A stretch of DNA of 6,619 bases, taken from the NCBI GenBank assembly GCA_023426005.1, contig JAFABO010000070.1, positions 1 to 6,619 of the forward strand, in the 5' to 3' direction. A program made the position numbers and the translations under genes. A model generated the notes under the pieces. That model made no database searches, was not told where the DNA came from, and saw only the letters and a program-made list of their open reading frames with translations. The DNA comes from Bacillota bacterium. GTDB taxonomy: Bacteria > Bacillota > Clostridia > Acetivibrionales > DSM-1351. This document shows positions 5,206 to 6,619 of the stretch, piece by piece (position 1 is the stretch's first letter; each line of letters begins with the position of its first letter).

Positions 5206-5667
5206 ATGGAGTTAACAGGTTGTTATTCCGAACTGAAGGCTTCCCTTGAAGCATTAAGTAAGGAAAATATTAATGATTTATCATATTTGTACGACAGGGT
5301 CATGGTTAAATTGCAGCTATTCATGTATACATACAGAGTTGAGGTGGAGGATCATGATAAGCTGAAAATTACCCTGTCATCTGAAATAGATAATCTGGAT
5401 ACGAGTGATTCTATAGCCAGAGTGAGCGGAATATCTTCATTAACTGTTTCAGGATTGGCCTTGATGTTTATTTTGATAGCTCTGATGCAAATTGGGATAA
5501 GCACTATTTTTGTCTACCTTTTATTTTGCGGGGTTGTAATATACCTCTTATGTCTGTTGGATATTTATTCTACGACACAACAAGATGACAAGAGAAAAAA
5601 AGTAATTTATAAAATGTGTCTGGAAATACTTGATAAGGAAAAAGAAAAACTGGATATGTTACTGTAA
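5206..5667 (+). CDS. Hypothetical two-span membrane protein, 153 aa
   Basis: I do not recognise a family. A soluble N-terminal region (about residues 1-75) is rich in L, E, D and K and probably helical or coiled-coil. Two hydrophobic spans follow (about 77-96 and 100-120) with a very short loop between them, giving a membrane hairpin with both ends on the same side. A basic, then acidic-basic helix (KRKKVIYKM, KEKEKL) closes the protein at 129-150. No catalytic motif is seen. The ATG at 5206 has no Shine-Dalgarno sequence immediately before it; the AGGAGG at 5153-5158 would serve only if the intervening inverted repeat folds. A later start such as M33 lacks a better site. The gene is flanked by terminators on both sides and so is a single-gene unit. 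It is AT-rich like the 207-aa orphan on the left, but shares no clear similarity with it. Confidence 0.72.
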   Translation: MELTGCYSELKASLEALSKENINDLSYLYDRVMVKLQLFMYTYRVEVEDHDKLKITLSSEIDNLDTSDSIARVSGISSLTVSGLALMFILIALMQIGISTIFVYLLFCGVVIYLLCLLDIYSTTQQDDKRKKVIYKMCLEILDKEKEKLDMLL

Positions 5668-5762
5668 AAAGAGAAGCTTATTGATGAAAAGTCCGGCAAC
5701 AGTGTGAAAATAGAAAGTACTTAAGAAAGTTGATGTAATTAAAACTTTATACCAATAATTTT

Positions 5763-5794
5763 AAGGAGTTTACATATGTAGACTCCTTATTTTT
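5763..5794 (+). terminator. Intrinsic terminator before the xylanase gene
   Basis: AAGGAGT (5763-5769) pairs with ACTCCTT (5782-5788). The stem continues inward with TTAC/GTAG, including one G-T pair, around a 4-base loop, and TATTTTT follows. It lies 96 bases after the stop of the 153-aa gene and insulates the xylanase gene from upstream transcription. Confidence 0.8.
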
Positions 5795-5883
5795 CGTGCG
5801 TTCTCTCATACTCTCCATACATGGCAAACACAAACCTGCGGGATATATTGTTTTCTCATATGGTAATATTTAACAAAATATGA

Positions 5884-5934
5884 TATAATTATCAAATAGA
5901 ATGCATTTTATTATTACGCTAAAGAAAGGAGGTG
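5884..5934 (+). promoter_or_regulatory. Possible -10 box and strong ribosome binding site of the xylanase gene
   Basis: A perfect TATAAT lies at 5884-5889, but no good -35 box is found 16-18 bases upstream (TGGTAA at 5861-5866 is poor), which would fit a promoter that needs an activator. AAAGGAGGTG (5925-5934) is a near-perfect match to the 16S rRNA tail, eight bases before the ATG measured from GGAGG, and predicts high translation. Confidence 0.45.
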
Positions 5935-5940
5935 TGAAAA

Positions 5941-6619
5941 ATGAAACGGAAAATGATGGTAACCTCACGGATCATAATGTGTTTTACCATTTTGCTTTCC
6001 ATGTTTGTATTGAATGTGCATGCGGCAATAACAATCACCTCAAATCAAACCGGCACAATTGACGGCTACAACTATGAACTGTGGAAGGATAGCGGAACCA
6101 CAAGCATGACTCTCAACGGCGGCGGTACTTTCAGCTGCCAGTGGAGCAATATCAATAATGCGCTGTTCCGCACAGGAAAGAAATACAACGAGACCCAGAC
6201 CCACCAGCAGCTTGGAAACATAACAATGAACTATGCCTGCAACTACCAGCCATCCGGCAATTCATACCTGGCTGTCTATGGGTGGACCACCAGTCCCCTT
6301 GTAGAATATTACATAGTAGAGAGCTGGGGCAGCTGGAGACCGCCCGGAGCAACGTCAAAGGGCACCATTACAGTTGATGGCGCAACATATGACTTATACG
6401 AGACCACGCGGGTCAACCAGCCATCTATTAAAGGCACTGCAACCTTCCAGCAGTATTGGAGTGTCCGGACATCAAAACGCACCAGCGGAACGATATCTGT
6501 CAGCGATCACTTTAAGACATGGGAAAGCCGGGGAATGCAAATGGGGAAGATGTATGAAGTCTCGCTTGTGGTTGAGGGATATCAAAGCAGCGGAAGAGCT
6601 GATGTAACCAGCATGTCGA
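5941..6619 (+). CDS. Secreted GH11 endo-1,4-beta-xylanase, 3' end outside the window
   Basis: The first 226 codons are present and the frame is open to the window edge. Residues 1-28 form a Sec signal peptide: basic MKRK, a hydrophobic core, and a likely cut after NVHA. The rest is a near-complete glycoside hydrolase family 11 beta-jelly-roll. It has GYNYELWKD (42-50), GTFSCQWSN (62-70), the nucleophile region PLVEYYIVESWG with E122, the thumb-type segment WRPPGATSKG (132-141), TTRVNQPSI, FQQYWSVR, and the acid/base region VEGYQSSG with E212. Family 11 enzymes cleave internal beta-1,4 bonds of xylan with retention of configuration. Clostridial relatives such as Clostridium stercorarium XynA are very similar, and many carry a carbohydrate-binding module or dockerin after the catalytic domain; that part cannot be seen here. 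The strong AAAGGAGGTG site supports this start. The enzyme would act outside the cell on plant hemicellulose. Confidence 0.95.
   Translation, partial: MKRKMMVTSRIIMCFTILLSMFVLNVHAAITITSNQTGTIDGYNYELWKDSGTTSMTLNGGGTFSCQWSNINNALFRTGKKYNETQTHQQLGNITMNYACNYQPSGNSYLAVYGWTTSPLVEYYIVESWGSWRPPGATSKGTITVDGATYDLYETTRVNQPSIKGTATFQQYWSVRTSKRTSGTISVSDHFKTWESRGMQMGKMYEVSLVVEGYQSSGRADVTSMS

Noticed and set aside
6374..6607. Plus-strand frame inside the xylanase gene
   Set aside because: It is out of frame with an unmistakable GH11 catalytic domain that contains both active-site glutamates.

Overview
The window looks like chromosomal DNA of a cellulolytic, anaerobic, low-G+C Firmicute of the Clostridium/Ruminiclostridium/Acetivibrio kind. 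The inference rests on three things: a secreted GH11 xylanase at the right end that resembles clostridial xylanases, strong AGGAGG-type ribosome binding sites, and AT-rich spacers with canonical sigma-A promoters and hairpin/T-tract terminators. Species cannot be fixed from the sequence alone.

Left end (1-972): a decayed segment. An internal piece of an IS1202/ISNCY-type transposase (to 134) runs directly into the C-terminal piece of a second, unrelated MFS transporter (about 134-352). This is most simply explained by a deletion joining two gene interiors. A minus-strand orphan gene for a 207-aa membrane-anchored, coiled-coil-rich protein (349-972) converges on this remnant and overlaps it by 4 bases.

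Middle (1182-3310): an intact 417-aa MFS transporter with a near-consensus promoter, visibly richer in G+C than the genes around it. It is followed by a compact unit for a 57-aa glycine-rich single-span membrane peptide (2635-2808) with its own promoter, ribosome binding site and terminator. A minus-strand gene for a 137-aa PF06541/COG4905-type membrane protein (2897-3310) comes next.

Right half (3343-6619): a radical SAM/SPASM-like enzyme (3505-4923) of an uncharacterised but recognisable family carries an unusual cysteine-dense C-terminal tail and is followed by two hairpin terminators. A 153-aa orphan protein with two membrane spans (5206-5667) has a good Shine-Dalgarno sequence 47 bases from its start codon. 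An 11-bp perfect inverted repeat lies exactly between them and would bring them together if it folds. The window ends inside the GH11 xylanase gene (5941 onward), which includes both catalytic glutamates.

Most genes here appear to be single-gene transcription units separated by terminators and promoters, so there is little operon evidence that they work together. The best leads for something undescribed are the hairpin-bridged ribosome binding site at 5153-5208, the 57-aa peptide unit at 2573-2871 and the Cys-rich tail of the radical SAM protein. A peptide-modification system (57-aa peptide, MFS exporter, radical SAM enzyme) can be imagined from proximity, but the sequence does not positively support it.
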